A stretch of DNA of 23,129 nt, from the NCBI GenBank assembly GCA_030037185.1, contig JASHRR010001342.1, positions 1 through 23,129 of the forward strand, written 5' to 3'. Origin of the DNA: Xanthobacteraceae bacterium. Its GTDB lineage: Bacteria > Pseudomonadota > Alphaproteobacteria > Rhizobiales > Xanthobacteraceae. The position numbers and the translations under genes were made by a program. Position 1 is the first letter of the stretch. Each line of letters begins with the position of its first letter. Positions 7,064-13,799 of the stretch are shown one piece after another. The notes beneath the pieces were generated by a model. It was not told where the DNA came from, did not search any database, and was given only the letters and a program-made list of their open reading frames with translations.

Positions 7064-8980
7064 ATGGATCTCTCTGTTGGAGCTACCGATGAAGGAGACC
7101 GGCCGCTTCCTGTAGCCGGCCTCAAAGGCACGCCCGAGGAGATCGAGCGACAATGGTACGAGCAAGTCTATCGCGGCCGCGGGGACAGCATGGCGCAACT
7201 GACTTGGCGCGCGGTGCTGATTGGCTCATGCCTGGGAGGCGTGCTGTCGCTTACCAACCTCTACATCGGTCTCAAGGCCGGTTGGGGCTTCGGCGTCGCC
7301 ATCACTGCCAGCATCTTGTCTTATGCGCTCTGGACGAGCTTGCTCAAACTCGGCCTCGCGCGCACACCGATGACCATCCTTGAGAACAACTGTATGCAAT
7401 CGACGGCGAGCTCTGCTGGCTACTCGACCGGTGGCACTCTGATCTCGGCCTTTGCGGCCTACATAATCGTCAATCATCAGTCGATGTCTGTGCCTCTAAT
7501 GCTGACCTGGGTATTCTTTATCGCCGTGCTCGGGGTCACGATGGCCATCCCGATGAAGCGGCAGATGATTAATATCGAGCAGTTGCGCTTCCCCTCCGGC
7601 ATTGCGGCCGCTGAAACCTTGCGCGCGCTGCATGCCAAAAGTTCACAGGGTCTGCGCGCGGCCAAGGCACTAGGTCTCGCCGGGCTTATTGCCGCGATCG
7701 ACAAGGTGTGGGCGGAGGGGCTGCCGACGATCAACGCGAGCCTCGAACGCTTTTCAAGCGCGGCCCTTCTGACAGACCTGCAGAAGTGGCTCCTCGGCAG
7801 CCACTACGAAGCCTGGTCGGGCCGCACCGTAGTCTTTTCGTGGGATTTCATATTTCTCGCCGCCGGCGCTATCACCGGTATGCGGGTCTGCGCGACAATG
7901 CTAGTCTCGGGCACGTTGTGTTGGGCTGTGGTCGTACCGGCCCTTCAGACGAAAGGCGTCATCGAAGGTGCGGGCTTCGCCGCCATCGTGCAGTGGACGC
8001 TCTGGTTCGGCGCCTCCTGCATGGTGGCCGCAGGACTGTTGAGTTTTGCGCTGAGCTGGCGGTCGGCATTAAGCGCGTTCGATGATCTCAGGAGAATGTT
8101 CGCCTTCCGCTCAGCGGCCGCGAGCGAACATGGCGGCATCGAGGCGCCAATGAGCTGGTTTGCCGCCGGTCAGACCGTGTCGCTTCTTGCGCTTGCCTGG
8201 CTGGGGCACGCCAGCTTCGGCATGCCGGTCTGGCAAAGTGTTATCGCGGTGGCGCTGTCCTTCTGGCTGGCACTCGTCGCCTCTCGTGTGACAGGCGAGA
8301 CCGATACGACGCCTGTCGGTGCGATGGGTAAGGTGACACAGCTCACCTTTGGCGCACTAAGCCCGGGCAACATCAATGTCAACTTGATGAGCGCCAACAT
8401 CACGGCCGGTGCCGCAACTTCAGCGGCCGACCTGCTCACCGACTTGAAGAGCGGTTACCTGCTTGGTGCGCATCCCCGTCAACAATTTCTTGCCCAGTTC
8501 TCTGGCATCTTCGTCGGTACGGTGGTCACCGTGCTCGCCTTTGCAGTCCTGGTGCCCAACGCGCAGGTGCTCGGTACGGACCAGTTCCCCGCGCCGGCCG
8601 CCCAGACCTGGTCCGCCGTTGCCATCGCGCTCGGCCAGGGTCTGTCCTCGCTTGAGTCCGTCAAGCTGTGGCTGATATTTGCCGGTGGTGTCGTCGGAGC
8701 GGTGCTCACGCTCGCGCCTGTTTTGCTCCCGAAATACCAGGATTATCTTCCGTCGGCGGCGGCGTTTGGCCTCGCCTGGATATTTCAATGGTACTATGGG
8801 CTTTTGTTCTTCCTGGGCGCCCTAGTTGCGCTCCTACTTGAAAGACGGAAACCGAAGCTCGCCGAAGAGTTCACCTTGCCGGTGGCGTCGGGTGTGGTGG
8901 CCGGAGGCTCCCTGATGGGTGTGGCGCTGGTGTTCTGGGCCAACGGCGGCAGCATTCTCAACGAGTTCCTCGGCGGCTAA
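7064..8980 (+). CDS. OPT/YSL-family oligopeptide transporter
   Basis: A 638-residue polytopic inner-membrane protein of the oligopeptide transporter family, whose bacterial members import small peptides or metal chelates with protons. The ATG at 7064 is chosen because the sequence becomes protein-like there: a polar N-terminus with GTPEEIERQWYEQVYRGRG, then the first helix (VLIGSCLGGVLSLTNLYIGL) and the family motif KAGWGFG. NNCMQSTASSAGYSTGGTL is a typical early loop-helix motif. A second hallmark, starting near residue 436 (NINVNLMSANITAGAAT), continues with SAADLLTDLKSGYLLGAHPR. The length is typical (about 630-680), so the gene looks complete; no frameshift is visible. A GGGATGG at 7045-7051 is the nearest ribosome-site candidate but sits 12 bases away. 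It stands alone, with no peptidase or chelator-synthesis gene nearby, so the substrate is unknown. Confidence 0.88.
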   Translation: MDLSVGATDEGDRPLPVAGLKGTPEEIERQWYEQVYRGRGDSMAQLTWRAVLIGSCLGGVLSLTNLYIGLKAGWGFGVAITASILSYALWTSLLKLGLARTPMTILENNCMQSTASSAGYSTGGTLISAFAAYIIVNHQSMSVPLMLTWVFFIAVLGVTMAIPMKRQMINIEQLRFPSGIAAAETLRALHAKSSQGLRAAKALGLAGLIAAIDKVWAEGLPTINASLERFSSAALLTDLQKWLLGSHYEAWSGRTVVFSWDFIFLAAGAITGMRVCATMLVSGTLCWAVVVPALQTKGVIEGAGFAAIVQWTLWFGASCMVAAGLLSFALSWRSALSAFDDLRRMFAFRSAAASEHGGIEAPMSWFAAGQTVSLLALAWLGHASFGMPVWQSVIAVALSFWLALVASRVTGETDTTPVGAMGKVTQLTFGALSPGNINVNLMSANITAGAATSAADLLTDLKSGYLLGAHPRQQFLAQFSGIFVGTVVTVLAFAVLVPNAQVLGTDQFPAPAAQTWSAVAIALGQGLSSLESVKLWLIFAGGVVGAVLTLAPVLLPKYQDYLPSAAAFGLAWIFQWYYGLLFFLGALVALLLERRKPKLAEEFTLPVASGVVAGGSLMGVALVFWANGGSILNEFLGG

Positions 8981-9447
8981 CGGGATACGGCGCGGTCTTC
9001 GTCAGCGCGTCGCCCCGACCGGCAACGACAGCCCCACCCTGGCCACGAGGCGTCGTGTTCATCTTTGAAGGCCGGTGGCCGTGGCCCGACTTTTTTCACT
9101 CGATCTATTCTCGCGGATCCCTGTCCAGGGCTCCCACCCCTGCCCCCCTTGTCAAATACTGCGGAAGGTGGCCTCCTGAGCCTTATGTGAGGATCGACGA
9201 CACTTCCTGATCGAAGCGCGTCCCCCGAGCAGTTCGTGAGGTCATTCTGACCTGCTGGCGTGGACATTCCCAAGCACCGTGCAGATGAGGGCGCGGAGTA
9301 GAACCCAACCACAACCCGATGCCAGATGCTGCCGCGCTAGCTTGCCAGGGCACGGCGACTTGGTTGCTCGTAATAGGGGGCAGACATGGTCGCATCATTG
9401 CCCAGCTTCCCATTGTGGAGAAATCCGCGAGGGTGGCACGCAAATCG
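8981..9447. other. Region without a supported gene
   Basis: Only short frames of poor composition were found on either strand. A GGCCGGTGGCCGTGGCC segment followed by CGACTTTTTT near 9069-9096 could be a weak terminator for the OPT gene, but no convincing stem can be drawn. Confidence 0.35.
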
Positions 9448-9561
9448 TGACGTCTCCCACGCGGGCGCCGCCGTTACGATTGCTATCCCATGCGCCAGAT
9501 GCGTGAGGCTCAGCGCGGTCAGCGTGCCTGCAACTGCGCCGATCGCTGCCGCCGCAGGCAC
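9448..9561 (-). pseudogene. N-terminal half of an element membrane protein, on the minus strand
   Basis: The minus strand reads AAAAIGAVAGTLTALSLTHL and then AHGIAIVTAAPAWE: a transmembrane helix followed by a loop. I associate this pattern with hypothetical membrane proteins of rhizobial plasmids and integrative elements (helix, LSLxHLAxGI, TxxPxWE, then WAMAVxIDLGFVALE). The expected continuation is absent on this strand but is found on the plus strand from 9595. The fragment has no good start codon and breaks off after about 37 residues. The family memory is not backed by an alignment. Confidence 0.4.
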
Positions 9562-9594
9562 CTGACGGCGATCAGCTCCGTGTTGCCGGCCCCA

Positions 9595-9854
9595 ATGGCA
9601 GTCAGTATTGACCTTGGTTTGTCGCGCTCGAAGGCGCCCAGCTCACTTCGACCTCGGAGAAGCTACGGGGAGGTCATCAAATACACCAACCCCCATCGGC
9701 ACGCTGAGTGGCTCCGCCGTCTCGAACGCCTTCGCGTTCAGTGCTCAGATCGCCGGCCGGATGACCGGCGCCGCGATCGGGCTCGGCCTTGGCGATCCCG
9801 GCGCTGATCTACGCGCTGACCCGCATCGGCGGTGCCATGTACATCGACAGCTGA
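9595..9854 (+). pseudogene. C-terminal half of an element membrane protein, frameshifted
   Basis: From 9595 the plus strand reads MAVSIDLGL; one base out of frame the same DNA reads FVALEGAQLTSTSEKLR. Further on, SGSAVSNAFAFSAQIAGRMT and GAAIGLGL follow in a third position, and after another shift AIPALIYALTRIGGAMYIDS ends at a TGA at 9852-9854. Joined, these give two helices and a short tail, the expected rest of the protein whose first half appears on the minus strand at 9448-9561. At least three indels are needed. Function unknown; related proteins occur in conjugative elements. Confidence 0.48.
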
Positions 9855-9901
9855 CAAGTGCGGCGATCGATGGGAAAAAGCGACGGTCGCTGCTGGCGCT
9901 G

Positions 9902-10084
9902 ATGCAGTCGCTGGTGGGTCTCGTGCGTAAAGCACACTTCGCTAAATTTGCTGTTTATGCTTTGGGCGTACTGGCGGTGGTGTTTGCGCTTGGTGTTGTT
10001 GAAGTCGGCACGGTGCGCGGAGGAAGCCCGGCTTCGCACGGCGGTCTTGATATCGAACTACGCAGGGGTAGCTGGTTTTATTAG
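9902..10084 (+). CDS. Small single-pass membrane protein, hypothetical
   Basis: A 60-residue ORF from the ATG at 9902: MQSLVGLVRKAHFAKFAVYA, then LGVLAVVFALGVVEVG as a transmembrane helix and a short polar tail rich in Gly and Ser ending RRGSWFY. No clear ribosome-binding site precedes this ATG, and the frame is open further upstream through non-coding-looking sequence, so start and reality are uncertain. No family recognised. It could be a remnant of the decayed element around it. Confidence 0.35.
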   Translation: MQSLVGLVRKAHFAKFAVYALGVLAVVFALGVVEVGTVRGGSPASHGGLDIELRRGSWFY

Positions 10085-10089
10085 AGAGC

Positions 10090-10239
10090 ATGATTACCTT
10101 CGCCTATCGATTTCGCCTATTTCTCTCTGGTGCTTTGCGCGGTGTTGGCTCGCTGCTTCGCCTGTTGAAGCCGCACCATCGTGATCCTCACTCCGGATCT
10201 CGCGGGAAGCATAAACTGACAGGCGCCCGCAAAGCTTAA
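10090..10239 (+). CDS. Short basic peptide, hypothetical (49 residues)
   Basis: The ATG at 10090, five bases after the stop of the preceding ORF, opens a frame reading MITFAYRFRLFLSGALRGVG, then SLLRLLKPHHRDPHSG and a basic end (KHKLTGARKA). It has an amphipathic or hydrophobic first half and a strongly cationic second half. AGAGAG at 10083-10088 is a poor, very close ribosome site, but the tight spacing would allow coupling to the upstream ORF. Not recognised; chance is possible at this length. Confidence 0.3.
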   Translation: MITFAYRFRLFLSGALRGVGSLLRLLKPHHRDPHSGSRGKHKLTGARKA

Positions 10240-10491
10240 GCTGGCCTCCTCTAGCCGAAATGAGCAAGACGGCTTGTTTCTGTTTCAGGATTCGCCCACT
10301 CGGAAAGCGGAGGGCAACCGGCTGCGGCGGCATCCCCGCCAGTGCCAGGCAGCGTCCGCGGCCGAGTGTCGCAACAATGAGTGCCGCCGTCGCTTCCATA
10401 CTGAACGAGGTGCTCTACGTCAGCTCGCGCAAATCGAGATGGCCCTTACCAAATTAACTTGGCGGCGATCGCAAGAAGGCGATCGAAGAGC

Positions 10492-10620
10492 GATGCCGCA
10501 CGCACGCATCGGGACTAGGCAGATGTACCTCGACGCCAACATGCAGCTGAAGGAGAAGGCGCTGGAGCGTGTGATCGCGACGGATGCCAGGCTAGGCCAC
10601 CGCCGACCAGTTCGAGCCGT
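10492..10620 (+). pseudogene. C-terminal relic of a tyrosine recombinase (phage-integrase family)
   Basis: The plus frame reads MPHARIGTRQMYLDANMQLK and then EKALERVIATDARLG. This is the catalytic C-terminus of XerC/D-like site-specific recombinases, normally (L)GH(S/A)xIxTTQxYLDANxxLKExAL: the histidine and the nucleophilic tyrosine (MYLDA) are visible. After the GHRRP position the frame shifts; TADQFEPLC in the next frame corresponds to the usual short tail (xxDxLLAFLExL). The N-terminal domain, box I arginine and most of the catalytic domain are missing. It marks a former integrated element or transposon and cannot be active. Confidence 0.6.
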
Positions 10621-10629
10621 TGTGTGTGA

Positions 10630-10767
10630 CCTTGCTGGCGTCGTGCAGAAGCAGTTTGGCAGCCCAATCCGGTCACCTTGCTTGACGCCTTGGCAAGGCG
10701 TCCAACACCTGAATTCTTCAAAAAATTGCGCCTGCGCGGCCTTTGGCCGGAGCTACCAAGATGGTGA
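10630..10767 (+). other. Possible protein fragment of unknown origin
   Basis: A 45-codon open frame without a start codon reads RRAEAVWQPNPVTLLDALAR, then RPTPEFFKKLRLRGLWPELP and RW before the stop. Composition is protein-like and it follows the recombinase relic directly. It may be the end of another degraded gene. Not recognised. Confidence 0.25.
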
Positions 10768-10959
10768 GTCCTTTATGCTTTCTACCGGGAGTGTGGATAC
10801 CCACGCACTACACTTGTGCCCACGTTTACGTGAAGGAATGCGACGGCACTCCTGTCAGCTGCGGCCGGGAGGCAGAAGCAGCGTATAGAAATGACAGTAC
10901 TTGTCCGGGGGCCGGCCGCGCACTGCGCAGGTGTAGCCCGTCGATAGGAGCGTGCCTCG

Positions 10960-11025
10960 ATGGCGATTGATCCGGATCATATTGCGGTGCGAGCAATAGC
11001 CCTATCAGATAGCAAAACTGACTGA
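10960..11025 (+). CDS. 21-codon upstream ORF overlapping the next gene's ribosome site
   Basis: The ATG at 10960 has AGGAG at 10946-10950, 9 bases upstream. The frame reads MAIDPDHIAVRAIALSDSKT plus D and stops with TGA at 11023-11025. That stop overlaps GAAGG (11024-11028), the Shine-Dalgarno of the gene starting at 11038. This arrangement suits translational coupling or a leader peptide. It may equally be a truncated gene remnant. No function is assigned. Confidence 0.4.
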   Translation: MAIDPDHIAVRAIALSDSKTD

Positions 11026-11037
11026 AGGTATCGCGCT

Positions 11038-11418
11038 ATGAACAATCCTATCCCCAACAGAGCCGAAGTTGCATCAGAGCATTTAGAGAAGCCTCATGTC
11101 AAAGCCTTCGAACAGGCGACATGTTTCGACACCCATCTCGATGAAGTCGGAATTTTGCTTAACCTGCATCACATCGGCGCAGTCGACCTGCACACGTCCG
11201 CTCGCATCCACTTCCATTACGCGTTGTTCGCCGAAATCTTGCGCGATCTCGCGACGAAGGTGGATCGCCTCCCTCGGGCCGATTCAACGCATCGCGAGGC
11301 GTTGCGAGATGCGGCCGAAGCTCTTTATGTTGCACTCTGCGCTGACGCACATCGAAGCAAAGATGGGGACAATTTTACACCCGACGAGGAGGTGCTCTTG
11401 CTCCATGTGATGGAATAG
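11038..11418 (+). CDS. Histidine-rich soluble hypothetical protein
   Basis: A 126-residue cytoplasmic protein with no signal peptide or membrane helix. The ATG at 11038 has GAAGG at 11024-11028 with 9-base spacing. The middle carries many histidines (LNLHHIGAVDLHTSARIHFH), then long predicted helices with LRDLATKVDRLP and REALRDAAEALYVALCADAH, and an acidic end (TPDEEVLLLHVME). The histidine cluster could bind metal, but no known motif is evident. The frame is intact in an otherwise decaying region, which suggests it is maintained or recently acquired. Family not recognised. Confidence 0.68.
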   Translation: MNNPIPNRAEVASEHLEKPHVKAFEQATCFDTHLDEVGILLNLHHIGAVDLHTSARIHFHYALFAEILRDLATKVDRLPRADSTHREALRDAAEALYVALCADAHRSKDGDNFTPDEEVLLLHVME

Positions 11419-11479
11419 CCTGCGTCCAGAAAGCCGCGTGAAACCAATAGTCCGGAAACACCCGCGCTGGGGGTGCGTC

Positions 11480-11757
11480 GGGCGTGATCAATTTTCGCGG
11501 CATCGTCTTGTCGTTGGCGCCCAAAGCACCAACCCGAGCTATTAGCGTTTGTTCGAACGTAGCAAAATCCGGCTTGAACGACGATCGCCGAAACCCAGCG
11601 GCTTCGTGATCGGAGGCTATCGGCTTCAACGGCGCTGGTGATTCCCATCACCACGACATCCGGCCTTGCATCATTCGATTGCTGAGCACGAATTTGGCGT
11701 CGCTTTGGTGTTTGAAGGGAACCGGACTAAGATCGCATCGCCGAACTCACAGGGCAT
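11480..11757 (-). pseudogene. PemK/MazF-family type II toxin, inactivated by multiple frameshifts
   Basis: From the ATG at 11757 the minus strand reads MPCEFGDAILVRFP, the classic MazF/PemK start (GD-ILVPFPFT). It then needs three frame changes: KFVLSNRMMQGR in a second frame, PDVVVMGITSAVEADSLRS in a third (the conserved D-V-V-V-M-x-I-T-S strand), and SDHEAAGFRRSSFKPDFATF, EQTLIARVGALGANDK in a fourth segment, which matches the usual DWxxAGLLKPSxxKPxxATLEQxLIxRxLGxL ending. The whole order of the mRNA-interferase fold is there, so the family is clear, but no frame gives a working protein. No antitoxin was identified upstream (11760-11990). A dead toxin with a lost antitoxin is a common end state of an island addiction module. 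Confidence 0.68.
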
Positions 11758-11989
11758 CGTAGATGGGCGTCTCGCGGATTATCCACATCCTGGCAAAAGA
11801 CCCCCTCGCTGAGGGCGGCAAAGTCGTGTCGCAGCGCGCCGCAGTTCTAGATGCCGGTTATGCCGCCGCGGGTTCCCTGCCGTCACCCGACCGGTTCGCC
11901 TTGCCTGCCAGCGTGCGTGCACCGCGATCTCGGCGTGAATGTCGCCCTCGCCGACCAGCTCGACGAAGCCTGGCCTTTGCGCGGTCAAG
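11758..11989. other. Short region without a supported gene (expected antitoxin position)
   Basis: This is where an antitoxin partner of the PemK/MazF remnant would lie on the minus strand. No AbrB/MazE, VapB or Phd-like sequence could be read in any frame. Confidence 0.35.
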
Positions 11990-12225
11990 CTAACGCAGCG
12001 TTCCGACGTAAGCCGCGAGGCGGTCCCAACACGCGTCCGATTCAGGTTCGGCATCTTGGCGTGAGGATCAAGCAGAAATGTCGCGAGGCCCCGTTCACTG
12101 AAGCTTGGCCGTTTGGCAACCTCCTCGAAAGGCGGGGCATCGGCGTTGGCCTCCCGTTGGTTGGCGGTGACCACATGGCACGCCGCGCACCCGCGGCTTT
12201 GTCGCAGGAAGGGAAGGACTTAAGG
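11990..12225 (-). pseudogene. Class I c-type cytochrome, frameshifted, with CAACH haem motif
   Basis: The minus strand encodes CAACHVVTANQREANADAPP with the haem-attachment motif C-A-A-C-H at 12189-12175. It continues FEEVAKRPSFSERGLATFLL and DPHAKMPNLNRTR, matching the cytochrome c pattern in which MP carries the methionine axial ligand. After RTR the frame is lost; a neighbouring frame gives DRLAAYVGTLR and a stop at 11992-11990, the expected last helix (LxAYIxxL). Upstream of the haem motif the frame lacks a start codon and a usable signal peptide. The protein would have been a short periplasmic electron carrier of about 90-100 residues. At least one frameshift plus loss of the N-terminus makes it non-functional. 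Confidence 0.72.
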
Positions 12226-12343
12226 TGGGGTCTCGCTTGCCCCGTGTCATTGGGATGATCCGCAAATACCCGCATCGCCGACATTCATAGACACTCGCCA
12301 AGTCTCCTGGCTGAGGACCATAGGTCGTCAACACGCGAAGCAA
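12095..12343 (-). CDS. Possible small zinc-ribbon-like protein with TTG start
   Basis: A minus-strand TTG at 12343 follows a strong GGAGGG (12358-12353) at 9-base spacing. The frame reads MLRVLTTYGPQPGDLASVYE, then CRRCGYLRIIPMTRGKRD, with a C-x-x-C-G pair typical of a zinc ribbon. Beyond about residue 45 it runs out of phase through the cytochrome relic and becomes basic and unlike protein, adding one more CGH. I think only the first 40-45 residues are ancestral coding and the true end has been lost to a frameshift. No family is recognised. Confidence 0.38.
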   Translation of the reverse strand: MLRVLTTYGPQPGDLASVYECRRCGYLRIIPMTRGKRDPTLSPSLPATKPRVRGVPCGHRQPTGGQRRCPAFRGGCQTAKLQ

Positions 12344-12352
12344 ATAGCCTTC

Positions 12353-12358
12353 CCTCCA
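12353..12358 (-). promoter_or_regulatory. Shine-Dalgarno supporting a TTG start at 12343
   Basis: GGAGGG on the minus strand, 9 bases before TTG; a GAAGG follows a few bases later. This is the only reason to accept a TTG start for the zinc-ribbon-like ORF. Confidence 0.4.
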
Positions 12359-12364
12359 ATTGGC

Positions 12365-12628
12365 TCAAGGTGCTTCATCCGATTTTTTTACAAGCGAACG
12401 GTCAGCCCCTTGCCAACTGATCTTGCGGCCCTCACCAGGGGCCTTGGGGTCGCCGTGAGAGTTTGGGCTGCTGGTCGGCCAAGGACGAAAACACACGAAG
12501 GTAAACGCACCAGCTAGAGCGCCCCAAACGCCGCCGCCGGGCCAGCTGTTCAATAACCAAGCGCCAAACATACCGCCAACAATCATGCTGGCGACAAGTC
12601 CGAAAATCCAACTCGATATCTTTTTCAT
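12365..12628 (-). CDS. Small glycine-rich membrane protein, hypothetical
   Basis: An 87-residue protein from the ATG at 12628 (an in-frame start at 12700 exists, but the extra residues look non-coding). It starts MKKISSWIFGLVASMIVGGM, then FGAWLLNSWPGGGVWGALAG and AFTFVCF: two closely spaced glycine-rich helices, a possible hairpin, followed by a polar basic tail ending KKSDEAP. The two-helix glycine layout resembles GlsB/YeaQ-type or glycine-zipper small membrane proteins, but the match is too loose for a name. The ribosome site is weak (GGCGAG). It has a convincing positive-inside N-terminus. Confidence 0.52.
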   Translation of the reverse strand: MKKISSWIFGLVASMIVGGMFGAWLLNSWPGGGVWGALAGAFTFVCFRPWPTSSPNSHGDPKAPGEGRKISWQGADRSLVKKSDEAP

Positions 12629-12979
12629 AGCTCGCCGCCGATTGATCCCGCATCGGGCGGCGGCCCACGTCGCAGCGTCCTCGTCCGCATGGGCCGCCAA
12701 GCTGTCGCCTGGTCATCCCGAATAAACCAAGCCCGATAACATCATCGGCGATGCGGCCCCGGCCCGCATTGCGCCAAGTCAATTGAGCGCAACGCGATCG
12801 GAGAGTTCATGCATCGGGGGTGTCGCGGTTCGTGCCGTCGTCAACAACATGACGTTTGGCGGTGCCATGAAAGAACCGAAAGAACCCGACGCAACAGGCG
12901 GTGCGGAATGCCCGCGACGGCCGAAGCTCAGGCCGAAGCGACAAAGGCTACCCAGGTACCGAGGGCCAAGGCCAAGGAC

Positions 12980-13130
12980 GACCGCGCCTATTTTAGTCGC
13001 AAGCCCGCGCGAGCAATTCGCCAAGGCGCGGAACATGCTGGTTCAGGGAGCGTGAGGATTACCGGCGTCGCCAAGGAGATCGGGTTGAGCCGACACACGG
13101 TTTTCTGATCAAGGATGATCCGGCCACTGG
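12980..13130 (+). pseudogene. C-terminal relic of a serine recombinase (resolvase/invertase family)
   Basis: One plus frame reads PREQFAKARNMLVQG and stops. The next frame continues VRITGVAKEIGLSRHTVF and stops, and a third gives KDDPATG. Joined, this is the C-terminal helix-turn-helix of resolvase/DNA-invertase proteins, usually A-R-x-M-L-x-x-G-x-x-I-x-x-x-A-K-x-x-G-L-S-R-Q-T-V-Y-R-I-K-x-D-P-x-x-A. The catalytic N-terminal domain with its serine is not detectable upstream; the sequence at 12850-12980 is Arg/Pro-rich with no clear frame. It is a dead fragment and the second recombinase class in this window. Confidence 0.55.
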
Positions 13131-13429
13131 CTGAAGCGGCGTTGGCGCCATAGGGGATTGTAAAGCGACAGGAAAGCCGGGCGCTTGACCACTCGTTGAC
13201 GGCCAGAAGGTATGACCCTCCAGGTACCGGCGGGTGCCGATGCCGGCGTCGTTCATTCGGCACTGCAGGCCCTACAACAACGGCTCGGTCCGTAGCCGCC
13301 GCTAAGCCGTCGGGTCGGCGCTCGCTTAATCGGCGCCAGCCCAATCATCGTGAAATCAAAACCACGATAGTGAATCAAAACACGATAGTTTGAAGTGGGG
13401 GGTGCCTCTGTCGCCCTTCGCGGGGCGGA
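13131..13429. other. Region without a supported gene
   Basis: A 27-codon plus frame with MTLQVPAGADAGVVHSALQA and a stop lies near 13212; it is too short and unsupported to call. The region ends in the imperfect tandem duplication at 13351-13388. Confidence 0.3.
13351..13388. repeat. Imperfect tandem duplication, two units of 20 and 18 bases
   Basis: TGAAATCAAAACCACGATAG (13351-13370) is followed directly by TGAATCAAAACACGATAG (13371-13388), differing by two single-base deletions. It lies just downstream of the minus-strand Tyr/Gly-rich gene. No stem structure or known repeat family is recognised. Confidence 0.7.
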
Positions 13430-13783
13430 TCAAAAGCGACAACAGAGCTGCCGGTCGTGATAGTACCTTCCACGATAACCTTCGAACCGATATCCGTATC
13501 CGTAGTAGGGCCCATAATAGGGGTAGGGGCGCCCATAGTAGGGTCTGTAATAGGGGTAGCCGTAGTAGGGCGCAGCGAGTGCTCCGCCGACGATGGCACC
13601 CCCGAGAAATCCCGCCCCAACTCCCCACCCGAAGCCTCTGCCCCATACCATCTCGGTGTCGGAACGGATCGCATTTCTGATCCAAAGTGGATCGGCAAAC
13701 GGGGTGGCCGATGCCACATTCGAAACAACCGCAATGCTCGCTGCCACTACAGCGACCCACAAACTCGGCATTCCCTCGGACAT
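13430..13783 (-). CDS. Secreted Gly/Tyr-rich protein with a YY-P repeat tail
   Basis: A 117-residue exported protein. The ATG at 13783 has GGAGGG about 5 bases upstream, better than the GTG two codons earlier. Residues 1-30 are a signal peptide (MPSLWVAVVAASIAVVSNVA within it, then SATPFA). The mature part has DPLWIRNAIRSDTEMVWGRG, a glycine-zipper-like hydrophobic stretch (GWGVGAGFLGGAIVGGALAA) and then a tail of PYYGYPYYRPYYGRPYPYYG type repeats ending with a Cys pair (QLCCRF). Such proteins are common in Bradyrhizobiaceae as small envelope or outer-membrane proteins of unknown role; tyrosine-rich tails may interact with peptidoglycan or polymers. The codon repeat makes imperfect direct DNA repeats at about 13480-13575. 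Confidence 0.75.
   Translation of the reverse strand: MSEGMPSLWVAVVAASIAVVSNVASATPFADPLWIRNAIRSDTEMVWGRGFGWGVGAGFLGGAIVGGALAAPYYGYPYYRPYYGRPYPYYGPYYGYGYRFEGYRGRYYHDRQLCCRF
13480..13575 (-). repeat. Coding repeat producing PYYG/YYRPYYG units
   Basis: GTAGTAGGG, CATAATAGGG, CATAGTAGGG, GTAATAGGGG and GTAGTAGGG recur along the plus strand, the reverse complement of repeated Pro-Tyr-Tyr-Gly codons. Such tracts can vary in length by slippage. Confidence 0.65.
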
Positions 13784-13799
13784 TGACACCCTCCACTCT

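Noticed and set aside
6076..7131. A 351-codon open frame on the minus strand
   Set aside because: It crosses the molybdenum-hydroxylase relic and the OPT leader, shows Arg/Pro/Gly/Ser-rich composition, and has no recognisable domain or ribosome site.
10515..10721. Minus-strand 68-codon frame
   Set aside because: It is antisense to the tyrosine-recombinase relic, which has recognisable catalytic residues on the plus strand.
13351..13388. Two-unit repeat as a CRISPR or att site
   Set aside because: Units are adjacent with no spacer, there are only two, and no cas gene or intact integrase is nearby.
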